Positions 41,537-51,325 of a stretch of DNA of 64,000 bases are shown here, piece by piece (the first letter of the stretch is position 1; every line of letters starts with the position of its first letter). A model generated the notes under the pieces. That model saw nothing but the letters and a program-made list of their open reading frames with translations. It was not told where the DNA came from and did no database searches. Source of the stretch: Adiantum capillus-veneris (lineage: Eukaryota > Streptophyta > Polypodiopsida > Polypodiales > Pteridaceae); the NCBI GenBank assembly GCA_014529385.2, contig CM043964.1, positions 108,724,587 through 108,788,586 on the forward strand, written 5' to 3'. Both the position numbers and the translations under genes were made by a program.

Positions 41537-44500
41537 AGAAGAATAGAGTTTTAACGTCGTAGGAAACTATCCCAAGAGACCTTAAATATCTAGCCGACGA
41601 GGAGTTGAACTCAAGACCTGTTATTCAAGAGGGAAATGGCATAACCAATCTACCACACTTGGGTGAGAGAGAGAGAAATGAAATGAAATGTTATATTAAC
41701 ATCTTCAAAAGGCCAAAGTGACCTATGAGACCAGAAAGTTACATTGTGGTGGATCTGATACGAAGTTAGAGTAACAAAAGTAACAAAATGACAAAATAAA
41801 AATACTATGCTATGGAATCCTAAACTACTAGGTGTGAACTAAGCAGCTAGCTGGGATAGCTAAATCACAAGAGATCCAGCATCGATCACTGGTGGATCTC
41901 ATCAATCTCCTCCATGGTAGTAGTCTGACCGGGCGTCGTTCATGTCAGGTTGAAGTGATCCGGATCCTCTGATGCAACCTCCGTCGATGCTGTGTAGTCC
42001 TCCGTAGTCGTGGGCGTCTGGATCTCCCCATCTCGGTCGCTCGATCGAGCAGTGTGCCTCTAGTGTAAGGCGACGAGCTCTGTTGTGGTGGTAGCTTCTC
42101 CGGGTGTCTAGTGTATGCTCTAAAGAAGTTTGTGAATCTGTCTCTGAGACTGCCTAGGCTGTCCTCTCATCAGGCTCTCTCTGTGTTTGGGCAGCTTGAG
42201 CAAAAACAAACCCAGGCATCTTTGATCCTCGTACCGCATGACTTTGGAGAGTGGTCCAAATCCCTCTCTGCACAAGCAAAGGAAGCGGCCTCGTATCTCA
42301 TAGTAGACGGGGCAGTGGCATGTGTAGTGCAACTCTGTCTCAGGCTCCATGTCACACAGGGGGCATGTGCTGGCCTCTGTTGGTACTCCGCTGTATCTCC
42401 AAATCTCGATTCGCAGCTAGTGTGAAGATGGGCGTATCTGAACCGAGCCTTTTTCAAGGTGGCTCTCTCCGGTTGACGCCGCACACCTTCGTTTACCCTC
42501 TTCAGGTGGCGGGTTCTACAAGCTCAAGGTTTATGTTTTGTCACTTTTTGAAGGTTTGAAGAGTAGATGCACTGTGTTTCGGTCTTTCGGTCTCTCTGGT
42601 GGCCTTGAGGGTTATAAGGGAATTGTTGAGGGCCACATAGGCCCCCTTGGTTATGGATGTCTATTGGCCTGATGTGGCCCCGTGAGTGACACTTTAGACC
42701 TTGTGCAGAGAGAGACCATTTGTGTCCGTTAATGCTTCATGGAGTGCTATCTCTTTATTTCTCAAAATTAGCTATATCTTGAAGAAATATAAATTTAAAT
42801 GAATATTGGAAATAACTGAATTCATAAGTGAGAGGGTTTTCTCTCTTGAGTATGAACATCAAATGGGGGACAAAGAGCATTGGGAAATAGTATTCTACCA
42901 TTTGGAACAGACATCTCTGAGGCGTCATGGGATGGGTGATAGAGAGCATCACAAAGGAGTTGTTGATCTTTAAGTTTGGTGAGAGAGAGAGACTAAGAGA
43001 TGGAAATTCATGATGTGTCACATGGTGGGTTCTTTTTTATTCCCTTCATGGCACTCCATTTATGGTTTTCTTCCCTATTCCCTTGTTGGTGATTGCTTTG
43101 CTGGCTTTTGATGTCGACTTTGCTGGTTTCCTCTTGTGGTGGTGCATTTTAGTGGCTACCCGGTGGTTCTGAGAGAATGGCTCCTCTCTCTCGTCTTCTA
43201 GCAGTATAGTCTGAGATCTCATCAATGTTTCACCCTAACAATGGAGCAAACGGAACTGGATAAATCCTCTAATGTACGAACTCTACCCAATACTGTCTCA
43301 TAAAGTGCCATGTGAGCTCCCTAGGCACATTCATGGCATGCAATCAACCCATCAACCAGGCTCTTGGAACTACATCAAAGGCTTTGTGGAAGTCCCCATA
43401 TGAGCTCCCTAGGCACATCCATGGCAATGCAATCGATGCATCAACCTGGCTCTTGGAACTATGTCAAAGGCTTTGTGGAAGTCCACAAAGGAGCAATATA
43501 TCCATCTTTTATGTGCTCTACCGGACTCTATAATCGCTCTTAATTAAGTGTGAGGATATGGTCAAGAGTGGAAAAGCCTCTCTTGACACCTGCCTGTCCC
43601 TATGCTCTGAGTCCCTGCTGCTCTGCCCAACGGCCTAACCATGTTCCAATATGGAGGCATATAGCTCGGCCAATGTATGATCGATCATGAGATTTGAATA
43701 ATGGCACAATGGTGTATGGAGAACCTTAGTAAGGCACTGTGTAATCTTGGGCAATATTGGTATGTGTGGGTCATCATGATAGAATGATCTATAGATCTCC
43801 CCCCATTCATACACAATCGATCTCTCTATAGAAGTACTATCTTGGGTATCAAGGAGCTAATTCCTGAGCTTGCGCAATAGTATACTCAAAATCCACAGAG
43901 AACGATTTGCAAGCAGCAACACCAATGGATCTAGGGAGACTGCAAGATCGTGAAGGTGTGAAATAAATGGTACAGGAGCTTGTACATAATTCACAGTTCT
44001 AAAACCATGCCAGTGGGGGAAGCAAGTAAAACTTTGAGAGCGTGGATATGTGTCAAGGGTACGGCCAGGCCAGAGAGAGAGAGAGAGAAAGGAAGAAGAA
44101 GAAGAAGAAGAAGAAGAAGAAGAATTCATAAGATGAAAAATTCTAACGTCTTAGGAACAATCCCATTAGAACTCAAATATCTATCCGCCGAGTCAAGTTG
44201 TTGTGGTCTCTTATTGAGCATATGTAAAAATAGGAGCCAAGTAGTAGTAATGGACAACACTTGCATTTCTCAAAGCACTTAGCTCTTGTAACCAAATCAC
44301 CAGACATACCAGATATGGCCGGTGTTAGTACGCCATCCCCCATGACTGCACAAGTTCCAAGGAGTGTCAACAGCAGCAACACTTTCTTTGCAAAGGGACT
44401 GCCTTCCAATGCCTCCTTGATCTTTGCTCCCATTCTCGACGCTCTGTCTGAGCGTTGCAATCTGTATCCAGAGAGCGATTGATCCTCAACTTCTTCGTTT

Positions 44501-45095
44501 TGGAATCGGCTTACTTTTGCATGGCGGCAGATAAGGGAGTAGAGTGCAAAGGTTCCACCTACAGTTTTAATCAACATATGTTATACACACACTATCCCTG
44601 CGCTATACAGAGAGAGACTTTATTAAGGCTACACTCAATTTGCTGCACAGTACATGTAAGCACTTACCATTCCCATTGTCGTTTGCTTGAAGCACGAAGA
44701 AGACATACTTCAGCAGTGGGATGAGGGATAATGTGTAAATGATGAGGCAGAGAGCTCCAAGCACATCATCCTTGCTAGGGGGCCCATTGGGGAAAGTACT
44801 GCTGTAGACGTAGAGGGGTGATGTCCCCAAATCCCCATAGATCACCCCTATGCTCTCAAAGGCCAACTTCAGAATCAGAGCTTTGGATAGAACCTACATA
44901 ACAACAAAAAATTTGAATGAATGTGAAGAAATTCAGCACTCAAACATTGGCTTAAGCTTGCTGAGCTCAGTCTGATACCTTAGTAGAGTGTCGCATACCA
45001 TCCGGTATGTGATTTGCTTCCACATCCAAAGAGTCGAGCCTGCGAAGAGGAGTCCTGTTCTCCATTTCATCATGATCATCACCATTCCCTTCCAT
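36629..45095 (-). CDS. HAK/KUP/KT potassium transporter, intact, nine coding exons
   Basis: Exons (5' to 3'): 45095-44979, 44893-44668, 44558-44310, 40826-40776, 40670-40410, 40112-40060, 39783-39669, 39536-39282, 37629-36629. They total 2328 bp, exactly 775 residues plus stop, with no frame break; the usual family length is about 770-800. The start [13 protein letters not shown] follows an in-frame stop. Motifs: the family signature [19 protein letters not shown] (about residues 52-70), [79 protein letters not shown] and the C-terminal end EVGITYTL. About twelve hydrophobic membrane segments precede a cytosolic tail with a charged, low-complexity linker. It should move K+ (with H+) across the plasma membrane or tonoplast. 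Intron 7 uses a GC donor. Introns 3 (3.5 kb) and 8 (1.65 kb) are full of repeats. The subgroup (KUP clade) and orthologue are not resolved. Confidence 0.96.
37685..37796. repeat. (TC)n(AC)n(GC)n microsatellite in HAK intron 8
   Basis: TC tract, then AC tract, then a short GCGCGC and ACACAC, about 50-110 bp upstream (left) of the last coding exon's acceptor side on the plus-strand map. Confidence 0.92.
38044..38115. repeat. Snap-back inverted repeat in HAK intron 8
   Basis: AATTGCTAGGGCATTACAAG with AGCAA (38044-38068) pairs with TTGCTCTTATAATGCCCTGG with CAATT (38091-38115): 25 bp with two mismatches around a 22-base loop. Transcribed, it would form a strong hairpin. It stands about 50 bp before the gag-like fragment. 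Confidence 0.85.
38162..39090 (+). pseudogene. Gypsy-like gag fragment in HAK intron 8, antisense to the gene
   Basis: Plus-strand frame with a basic/serine-rich start ([34 protein letters not shown]). Then, after frameshifts, come capsid-like phrases: [53 protein letters not shown], and [19 protein letters not shown] in the next frame. The likeness to gypsy C gag (FIQHLDVAFGDEGFIESSKL) shows a related family. A 39-bp tandem duplication (GTGGTCCA to AGGAAGCTC) interrupts it near 38680-38758. No LTR, RT or target duplication is seen, so it is a fragment only. Confidence 0.7.
39239..39280. repeat. (AG)n abutting the intron 8 splice donor
   Basis: On the gene strand the donor reads GTATC and then runs straight into a (TC)n tract of about 20 units. 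The exon 8 boundary is at 39282. Confidence 0.92.
40336..40373. repeat. (GT)n in HAK intron 5
   Basis: GT tract about 37 bp from the intron's 5' end. The intron (40113-40409) also carries GCGCGCGC near 40249. Confidence 0.9.
40987..41084. repeat. (GT)n(GA)n compound microsatellite in HAK intron 3
   Basis: GT run of more than 20 units followed by a GA run of about 17 units. It lies at the 3' end of a LINE-like tail (41085-41180, minus strand), as if it were that element's tail. Confidence 0.92.
41085..41180 (-). mobile_element. LINE-like 3' end, second copy
   Basis: The phrase GGCCTATGAGACAAAATC with AAAGTAACAAAATG to its right resembles, with gaps, the LINE 3' region at 41700-41790 (GACCTATGAGACCAGAAAG, then AAAGTAACAAAATGAC). 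Both end to the left in microsatellite DNA. It is only a short match and may be an unrelated repeat. Confidence 0.4.
41488..41545. repeat. (AG)n then (AAG)n microsatellite
   Basis: AG tract at 41488-41532 followed by GAAGAAGAAGAA. On the minus strand it is the tail of the adjoining family 1 SINE. Confidence 0.9.
41534..41668 (-). mobile_element. tRNA-derived SINE, family 1, copy b
   Basis: The reverse complement of 13747-13885: the head CACCCAAGTGTGG, A-box-like TAGATTGGTTATGCC, B-box-like GAGTTCAACTCC, body CGTCGGCTAGATATTTAAGG and TTTCCTACGACGTTAAAAC, and a CTTCTTCTCTCTC tail. It is inserted in HAK intron 3 in the gene's orientation. Confidence 0.8.
42090..43640 (-). mobile_element. LINE (non-LTR retrotransposon) fragment in HAK intron 3
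   Basis: Minus strand. Near 43600-43400 the RT fingers/palm region reads [17 protein letters not shown] and then, after stops, [17 protein letters not shown], which is RT motif A with its catalytic Asp. A partial local duplication of the KAFD segment follows (about 43280-43470). After a gap lacking the YxDD motif, the C-terminal zinc region appears at 42440-42120: [39 protein letters not shown] and GRF. This CxxC...H...C end is standard for LINEs. The VDFxKAFDxVPR and STLDHI motifs differ from the DFEKAYDxVxW form of most angiosperm L1 elements. It is degenerate and internally deleted. Confidence 0.8.
44070..44200 (-). mobile_element. Diverged SINE family 1 copy with AG/AAG tail
   Basis: Reverse-complement phrases ACTCGGCGGATAGATATTTG and TTCCTAAGACGTTAGAATTT match the body of family 1 with substitutions. 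(AAG)n and (AG)n at 44076-44122 are its tail. No B box is kept clearly. Confidence 0.55.
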
Positions 45096-45846
45096 GCCGA
45101 GTATGGCACTCCGAGCCTTTCACCTCTTGCTTAGAGCTTAGGGAATAGATTCAAGCTGATGTTTGCTAGCTTGATGCTGGTTGTGCCATCAGAAGGGAAT
45201 GTGAGTGGTCTTTGTTCCAAAGGTAAGGCTTTCTGAGGAGCTGTCCACTCCCATGCTTTATAGGATTTTCCAACTGAACCAGGACGCTGGGGCCTTCATT
45301 AAATAAAGATTGTATTAGTAATTGGCATTTTGTTTTTATGGTTTAGAAAGATTGCATCTCTGTAATGATCATGCTCTGCTTGATATACAACACTATCTCA
45401 TTGTTTACAAATTTCAGTGTAAATAATTGTGGCATTAGAGTTTTAGAGTTTATAAAACTAGCATCATGATCATCACCAATAATTGGAAGTGCTTGCCTAC
45501 CTAGTCTTGTCGTCAGAGGAGCCAATAATTACAGAGAGAGAGAGAGAGCGAGAGAGAGAGGTACGTGACTCTCCCGGTGTGCACTCTTTTTTTGTAAACC
45601 GTGTGCACGTGCCAGGGAGACTCTGAGAGGCAAACCGTGTGCACGTGAGAGAGAGAGAGTCGCGAATCGTGTCCGCTTTTTTTTGGCAAACCGTGTGCAC
45701 GCCAAGAGAGGGAGAGGGAGTCAACCAGTGTTTTTGCAAAAAAAACCAGGGTTCATTATAGCCATAATTGCAAAGCCTTAAGAAAACACTCAAAATTTTA
45801 TAATCCAGTTCAAATATATATTGACCTAAATAACGGAAGAGTTTAA
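45096..45846. other. 5' flank of HAK/KUP with minisatellite
   Basis: It should contain the 5' untranslated region and promoter, but I see no clear TATA box at a convincing distance. Three near-copies of AAACCGTGTGCACG lie at about 45597, 45632 and 45690 within AG-rich DNA (45530-45720). Confidence 0.5.
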
Positions 45847-46077
45847 CCTGCCAGGTGGCACCTCGGGTGGGAGGGCCACATGACTAAAGGGCACGGTGTC
45901 TTCAATGAAGACCCCATCATGGGATCGATCGAAGGCTGGAAGGCGGAACTATGGACACGTGCGCATCTCGAGGACGATCGACTGCCAATAAAAATGCGAA
46001 GTCATCGCCCCTCCCGTGACTCGAACGCACGACCTGGGCCATGGTAGTCTGGTGAGCTAACCACGCAGGCACTTGCA
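45847..46077 (-). mobile_element. tRNA-derived SINE, family 3
   Basis: Minus strand: the head GCAAGTGCCTGCG, A-box-like TGGTTAGCTCACCA (46050-46063) and B-box GTGCGTTCGAGTC (46018-46030). The body runs left through GCGATGACTTCGCATTTTTA to GGTGCCACCTGGCAGG. A 15-bp palindrome GTCTTCAATGAAGAC lies in the body (45898-45912). Confidence 0.65.
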
Positions 46078-46217
46078 TTTCCTTGCCCTCAAGGTGTGAA
46101 ATAAATCCTATATGATGAACTCACGCAGGCAAAAGTAAACTAGGACAGAAAATGTAAACCCGGACACGTCCGTTTAGAATCGGATGGTCGAGCTTACCTC
46201 GCCTTTTGTGTGCACAC

Positions 46218-46282
46218 TCCCTTGCCATGGACCCCATGACAGGGTCTTCATTCAAGACCCCGTGTTATTTAGTCCTCAGGGT
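46218..46282 (+). repeat. Inverted partial copy of SINE family 3 body
   Basis: GACCCCATGACAGGGTCTTC and the following CATTCAAGACCCCGTG match, inverted and with substitutions, 45869-45930. The two copies make an imperfect inverted repeat about 290 bp apart. Confidence 0.6.
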
Positions 46283-46515
46283 GAGAGGGGGGGAAGTCAC
46301 CTTTTATTATCAAAAAATGAGAAAAGTATGGCAATATTTTTTAAGGATTTTTTTTTGAAAAATAGGGGGTATCAGTTGAAGTTTATTCGTAAAATAACTC
46401 AGAATCAAGAGCAGATGCTCACAGAGATTTAGAGAAGCGGCACGCACTAAGGACAACATGCAAGTACCGTGCGAAGCAGGGCAGGGGAGCGCAGACTTTG
46501 TCGTGCGCCATGTAG

Positions 46516-46516
<1 letters not shown>

Positions 46517-46548
<32 letters not shown>
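46517..46548. repeat. Poly-G run of 32
   Basis: Thirty-two consecutive G after TGTAGC. Together with the 42-base poly-C in gypsy B it is extreme for plant DNA and may mark a slippage-prone site or an assembly artefact. Confidence 0.95.
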
Positions 46549-46981
46549 CGTTTCGGGGGAGAGCATTCTTCGGGCCAAGATCGAAGCCGTTGCCAATATT
46601 TTTAAATGGAAGGAATATAGGAAGGATTGTAAGGTATTCTTTCGATGCAGAGAATGGGATTCAGAGGCATCTCACAAGAAATGAATAGAAGTGAGAGCTG
46701 CCAGTAGTGCCAATACACGAAACTATTGTGTGATCTACGCGTTGCTGCGGTAAAAAAAGCATGGCCATTGGGTCACACACATACACATATCTCTAGGTGT
46801 GTGTGCGTCTGTGTGCACAAGTGAGCATGGTGTACTTTAGTCCCTATAATCACTCCAAGAAGAACGCAATTCCCTCTCTCTTTCTTATTAGGTCTTGAGA
46901 TCAAGCCTTGTTGAGCATATCTTTGATATCTGTTTGGATTGTTCTTATGTTAATAAAAATTCTCTTATTCTCCCTCCCTCC

Positions 46982-46989
<8 letters not shown>
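46549..46989. other. No gene seen
   Basis: Unassigned sequence between the poly-G run and the left copy of the long direct repeat. It ends in a CCCTCCCTCCCTCTCTC tract. Confidence 0.5.
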
Positions 46990-47020
<31 letters not shown>

Positions 47021-47162
47021 AAGTGGTGACTCTTTACGCTACATGGATACTATACTAAGTTAGAAGCAACTGCATGACTCTACACACACACGCACACACA
47101 TACACACATATATGAGTCTCGAATGGCTGGGCGTGCTCATAATCGGTCTCATTACCAGTAAT

Positions 47163-47193
<31 letters not shown>

Positions 47194-47505
47194 AAGTAGT
47201 GGCTCGTTACTATACTAAGCCCGATGGGACTGCATATACAGTACACACACACACACACACATGAGGTCGTCTCTCAACTCCGCATAAAATTCTATACCTA
47301 GTGTCTGCAAGCTACCTCCAACTAATTGCACTATGACTATATTGGATTGGAAAGCGGCGTGGCTTAGGGCTTAACTGATAGGTTCCCTGGTCAAAACTCT
47401 CAAATCAAGATACTCTCTTAGCACATGGACCGATAAAAATAAAAAAGGCCAAGGGCTTTAAGAGCCTGGCTCTCACTTATTGGTAAAACACTTGGAAACT
47501 GCCCA

Positions 47506-47721
47506 GTGATGGCGCAGTTCGTTCTTCAACGGGCCCTGAGGTGCTGCGCAAGGGGAAAAGATGCCATACGAGGTGATGCCTCTGAGGGTGACCTGTGCCT
47601 GCCTATGCCAGATCGTCTATTTGAGTCTGGGAGTCTACAGGATTGTATACACTGTCGTACAACCGATTCCAACGCTCATCATGGGTATACGTGCCCAAAG
47701 TATGGGGAAGTAACGCCATGA
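47506..47721 (+). CDS. Small Cys/His-containing ORF in the left repeat
   Basis: A 71-codon frame (MMAQFVLQRALRCCARGKD start) with CIHC followed by a His and CPKYGEV. The same frame is open at 63203-63418 but differs at about ten residues, so the two copies show no sign of protein-level constraint. It lies just upstream of the TATA box, so it is probably not translated from that promoter. Keep as hypothetical. Confidence 0.2.
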   Translation: MMAQFVLQRALRCCARGKDAIRGDASEGDLCLPMPDRLFESGSLQDCIHCRTTDSNAHHGYTCPKYGEVTP

Positions 47722-47752
47722 ATGCTTTGGAAAACTCCTACAAGCCCTGCTC

Positions 47753-47760
47753 TATATAAA
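47753..47760 (+). promoter_or_regulatory. TATA box of the Penelope-like element, left copy
   Basis: TATATAAA preceded by CCCTGCTC and followed about 30 bp on by a pyrimidine-rich CTTCTCACTTA, a plausible start site. The same arrangement is conserved at 63450-63457. Confidence 0.55.
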
Positions 47761-48301
47761 GGTGAGAGCCCCTTTGTGCTTCTCACTTAGATCTCTGGCG
47801 CTAGCATCTGATTTTTTGCATTAAGTGATTGAGTAGAGTGGAGGGAGAGTTGCTTTCAATATCAAACATGCCTAAGAAAATAGCACCGATGGCTGGGAAT
47901 GAACTTGAGGTTACGTAGGTTAGCATGCTTTTTAAGGGATGTAGCTTGAATACTTGGATTAATTTTCTGTTTTCTGAAGCAACATAACGAAATGGTTGAT
48001 TGTCTTGTTTATTATGCATTAGACTCCTCTTAATTCTAGCTCGGTAATAGCTAGGTTACTCTGGTTAATATTTCTCTTCTTTTTTTAGCCATAACCTTTG
48101 GGCTACGTACTATACATCATGGCCCTTATGACTCAAGCTTGCTAGCCTGTTCAATAGGGCACTTTATCTGAAAGGTGTAAACAATGGTTCTGTTATTGGT
48201 TCACCTTACTCTGCTTTGGTTCACCTTACTTGGTCTACAGTAGGTTGGATTGAGGTTGGGATTAGTCTATTGCATTTTAGTAAAGCCATGATGGTACTGT
48301 G

Positions 48302-51300
48302 ATTATTCTGAAAACTATCACAAGATAAGATCACTCATTAGTTTAACCTGCTAAGCTATGTATAGGGTTAAGTATATACGGGCCAGTAGATGTGTTGTTT
48401 GCTGGCAGTGAATATAGGGCACCTATGGGTTGCATTATTATTTTTTCACCTTCCTCTGACTATATAGTAAAGGCACAAATTCTAATTTAATCCTGTAAGG
48501 TGAGTTCTCTGTTGATTCCATGCTAATATACATGCTACTGGCTTTGGCATGGTCTGACTTGTCTAGAGTATCTCTGAGGCTAAGAAAGATTGAGCTAGCT
48601 GGAAGTCCATCTGTAAAATAGCATTGTATAAACCTATGGCTTCGACTAAAAAGCTACCTACTGGTGTGTCTGAGTTTTTGAAGTATTGTGCTAAATAGGG
48701 CCTATCCTGGTTGCTAAAATTGAAATCGTAGATTGATGTTGACAAAAGCATGACTTCAGACTGCTTACCTGTACTTTTACTCGGATTCAATAACTTGGCT
48801 GCTACAAACGATGTGTTCCTCTATTTAATGTATCCTAGTTCTTAGTCCATTTGGTTGAGCTGCAGTTTGACTGGGTGATATCTCGTATGTAGTGAGCTAT
48901 GGAATAGCTTGACTGGCCTAAACTACACCTGGGTGGAAATTCATCAGGATGTTAGCATGGTATAAATAACTTGTTGGCTGAGTTGCATTACTATACTGAC
49001 ATAGGTACTTCTTCATAGTTTTTGTTACATTGCCAAATTGAGGGAATCTTGAAATTATGACTAACTAGTTAAGGTAACTTGGATCATTGGGACATGTATT
49101 GTACTGTAATTGGTAAGGTGTGCCCTAGCTGCATATGGGTCACAAATATTTTTGGTTGGTTATGGATACTGTATATGGTGGTGAATCTTCATCAGCAGGT
49201 AGCACTAAGGTTTCGTATTCTGAGCTTACTAAAAGGGTGTTTAAGTATACCTGCCCTATGGATGTATTAAGAATGGTCTGGCATATGAACATAGGTTGAG
49301 TGCTGGAAGGAATGGTAGGTCTAGAATAACTCGGGCTAAGATGGTTTTTTGCTGCTGGGAAATCCGGCCTGAATTTTACAATTTGTAAAAAATAACCTAT
49401 GGCTTGCAATAAGTAACTTATTTACTGGCTAGACTAAATAAGTTTGGAAAAAAAAGATCATAATCTGCTATTTTCAGTAAAGTATGAGCCTAGGATGGGC
49501 TTCTCCATTCTGCATAATATTCACAAACTTTGTTGCTGGATATAGATGTTTTATATATTTATGAATCACCATCAGCTGGGACCACTCTGCTGATCAAGGA
49601 TTGATCTAATTTGAGCTCACAGGAAATGAACCACTGGTTTGTGTACCCCCTATTTGTGCACACTAAGTTTTGGCATATGACCGTATGATTTTTTTTTAAT
49701 ATGCTTAAGCATTTGTAGAGTTAGGTCTAACGTTTTGTGCGGTAAGAGTTGTAGTCCCTCATACTGCGGCTGTGTCAACTCGTGCTAAAAATCTTGTATC
49801 ACTGTTTGCTGCTTCTTAGAAACAGATATATGGGATTCAAGAGGAAGTTGTGGAAGGAATCTGATTTAATTTCAAAGATAATCTTTTGTAACAAATCCTC
49901 ATGTTGAGGGTCTCCTTGGGAGATGCTGTTTTTTTTTTGTTGAAAAATAATCTATTTTTCAAACAAAACTCTGGCAAAAAATTTTACATACTTGACTTTA
50001 TGGTTAGGAACTATGAAAATAAGCTATGTGTTGTATTATCTACACTAAACTACACTCGGTCTTTTCGTTAGACATAGCTCGATAAAGACATTGGGTGTTT
50101 GCACAAATTGGGTGGTTGTAAAACACCACTTGGCCACCTGCACTCTCTGATTGTTTGAAAAGCATGTAATGTGTTTGGGTAACCTGCTTGTTAATGGTAC
50201 TCTGACTTGGGGATGTTTCATAAATATTTGGATTAGGTACTTCACTGGCCTCCCCTAGGATGTCATGGCCTAAGGGGAAAACTATGGCCCATATACCCTT
50301 ATGGTCTGCACTATTAGGTGTAGCAGTAATTTAAGTTTTCAGTAGCTAGATTGACATGGATGACAACTGATTAGACCTGATGATACCTGTCTATATGCAG
50401 CCAGATCTAACAAAATGTTGCTCTGTTTGTATGGATGCAGGTAAGGGCCTATCTTGTTTACTGTTGCTTTATTTACTGCTATCCGGCTCAGATGGGTGAT
50501 TGTATCATCCCCCCAATTTACGATTTTCCAAGCTTGATGGATTTTGTATATTGTAATAATGCAAAATGTCTATAATAACAAAGGATGTTTTGTATTATCT
50601 TTTGTGAGAATCAGGAGTCTAGAGTTTGTTGAATATGTAAATATTCAGTTGTGGTTATTGTAGCCCTAGAATAAATGAAACACACATATTTTTAAACACA
50701 AGATTATGGCAATTTTTGCGATAATCAGGGCTTTGACTCCTGGGTACACTAAGCCTGAAAACTAGTTAACACCCACTATTGTAAACCCTGAAAAGGTAGG
50801 TATGTGTTAGGTGGTGTTGTACTAGCCTAGGGTGGGGTTCCTCCTCCTGGTCATGATATCCTCTACAGGATGACCGGTTGTTAAGAAGAAGGAACTACCA
50901 ATGACTTTTTTATTCACACCCATCGTCTCGTGCTTCAATTCACTTACTTTTCTCATGAAAAGCAATACAAATTAACCACTTGTAAGAGGGTAATTGCTGA
51001 CCATTCTGATGAGGGCCATCATATTTGAGAAGATGTAGGTGGCCTAGTTTCTTCACCACACCTGTCCCTACCATAATTTTAAAACTAGACTTTTTTACAC
51101 AGGTCTGCTAAAAACAAGCTCCCCACAAAAAAGAACTAATGTTTGGTTGTACCTGAATAGACTCTTACTCTGGCGCAAGGGATGGATATACCTATGGAAC
51201 ATATCTCTATGGCCAGGTGTCTTGTCTTAAGATGTATAAATGACCCAGAAGCTTCTAGCCTTATTTTGAAATCCTCCGCAGAGGAGGAGTCTTCTTTGCT

Positions 51301-51325
51301 GCACCTCTTATCTTTTAATGACTAG
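48302..51325 (+). other. Long non-coding leader of the Penelope-like element
   Basis: About 3 kb without a gene. Weak internal periodicity of about 380-395 bp is visible: a TGAATCTTCATCAGCAGG phrase (about 49182) and TGAATCACCATCAGCTGGG (about 49562), then TGGCATATGA at 49277 and 49671. So it may have grown by tandem duplication. Confidence 0.6.

Larger units (their letters stand above)
46990..48301 (+). repeat. Long direct repeat, left copy (element start)
   Basis: From GTGGTGACTCTTTACGC (about 47022) to at least 48301 this matches 62662-64000 with few substitutions. Differences are mostly microsatellite length (a much longer AC tract in the right copy at 62815-62893). The match was still running where the window ends. 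Confidence 0.95.
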
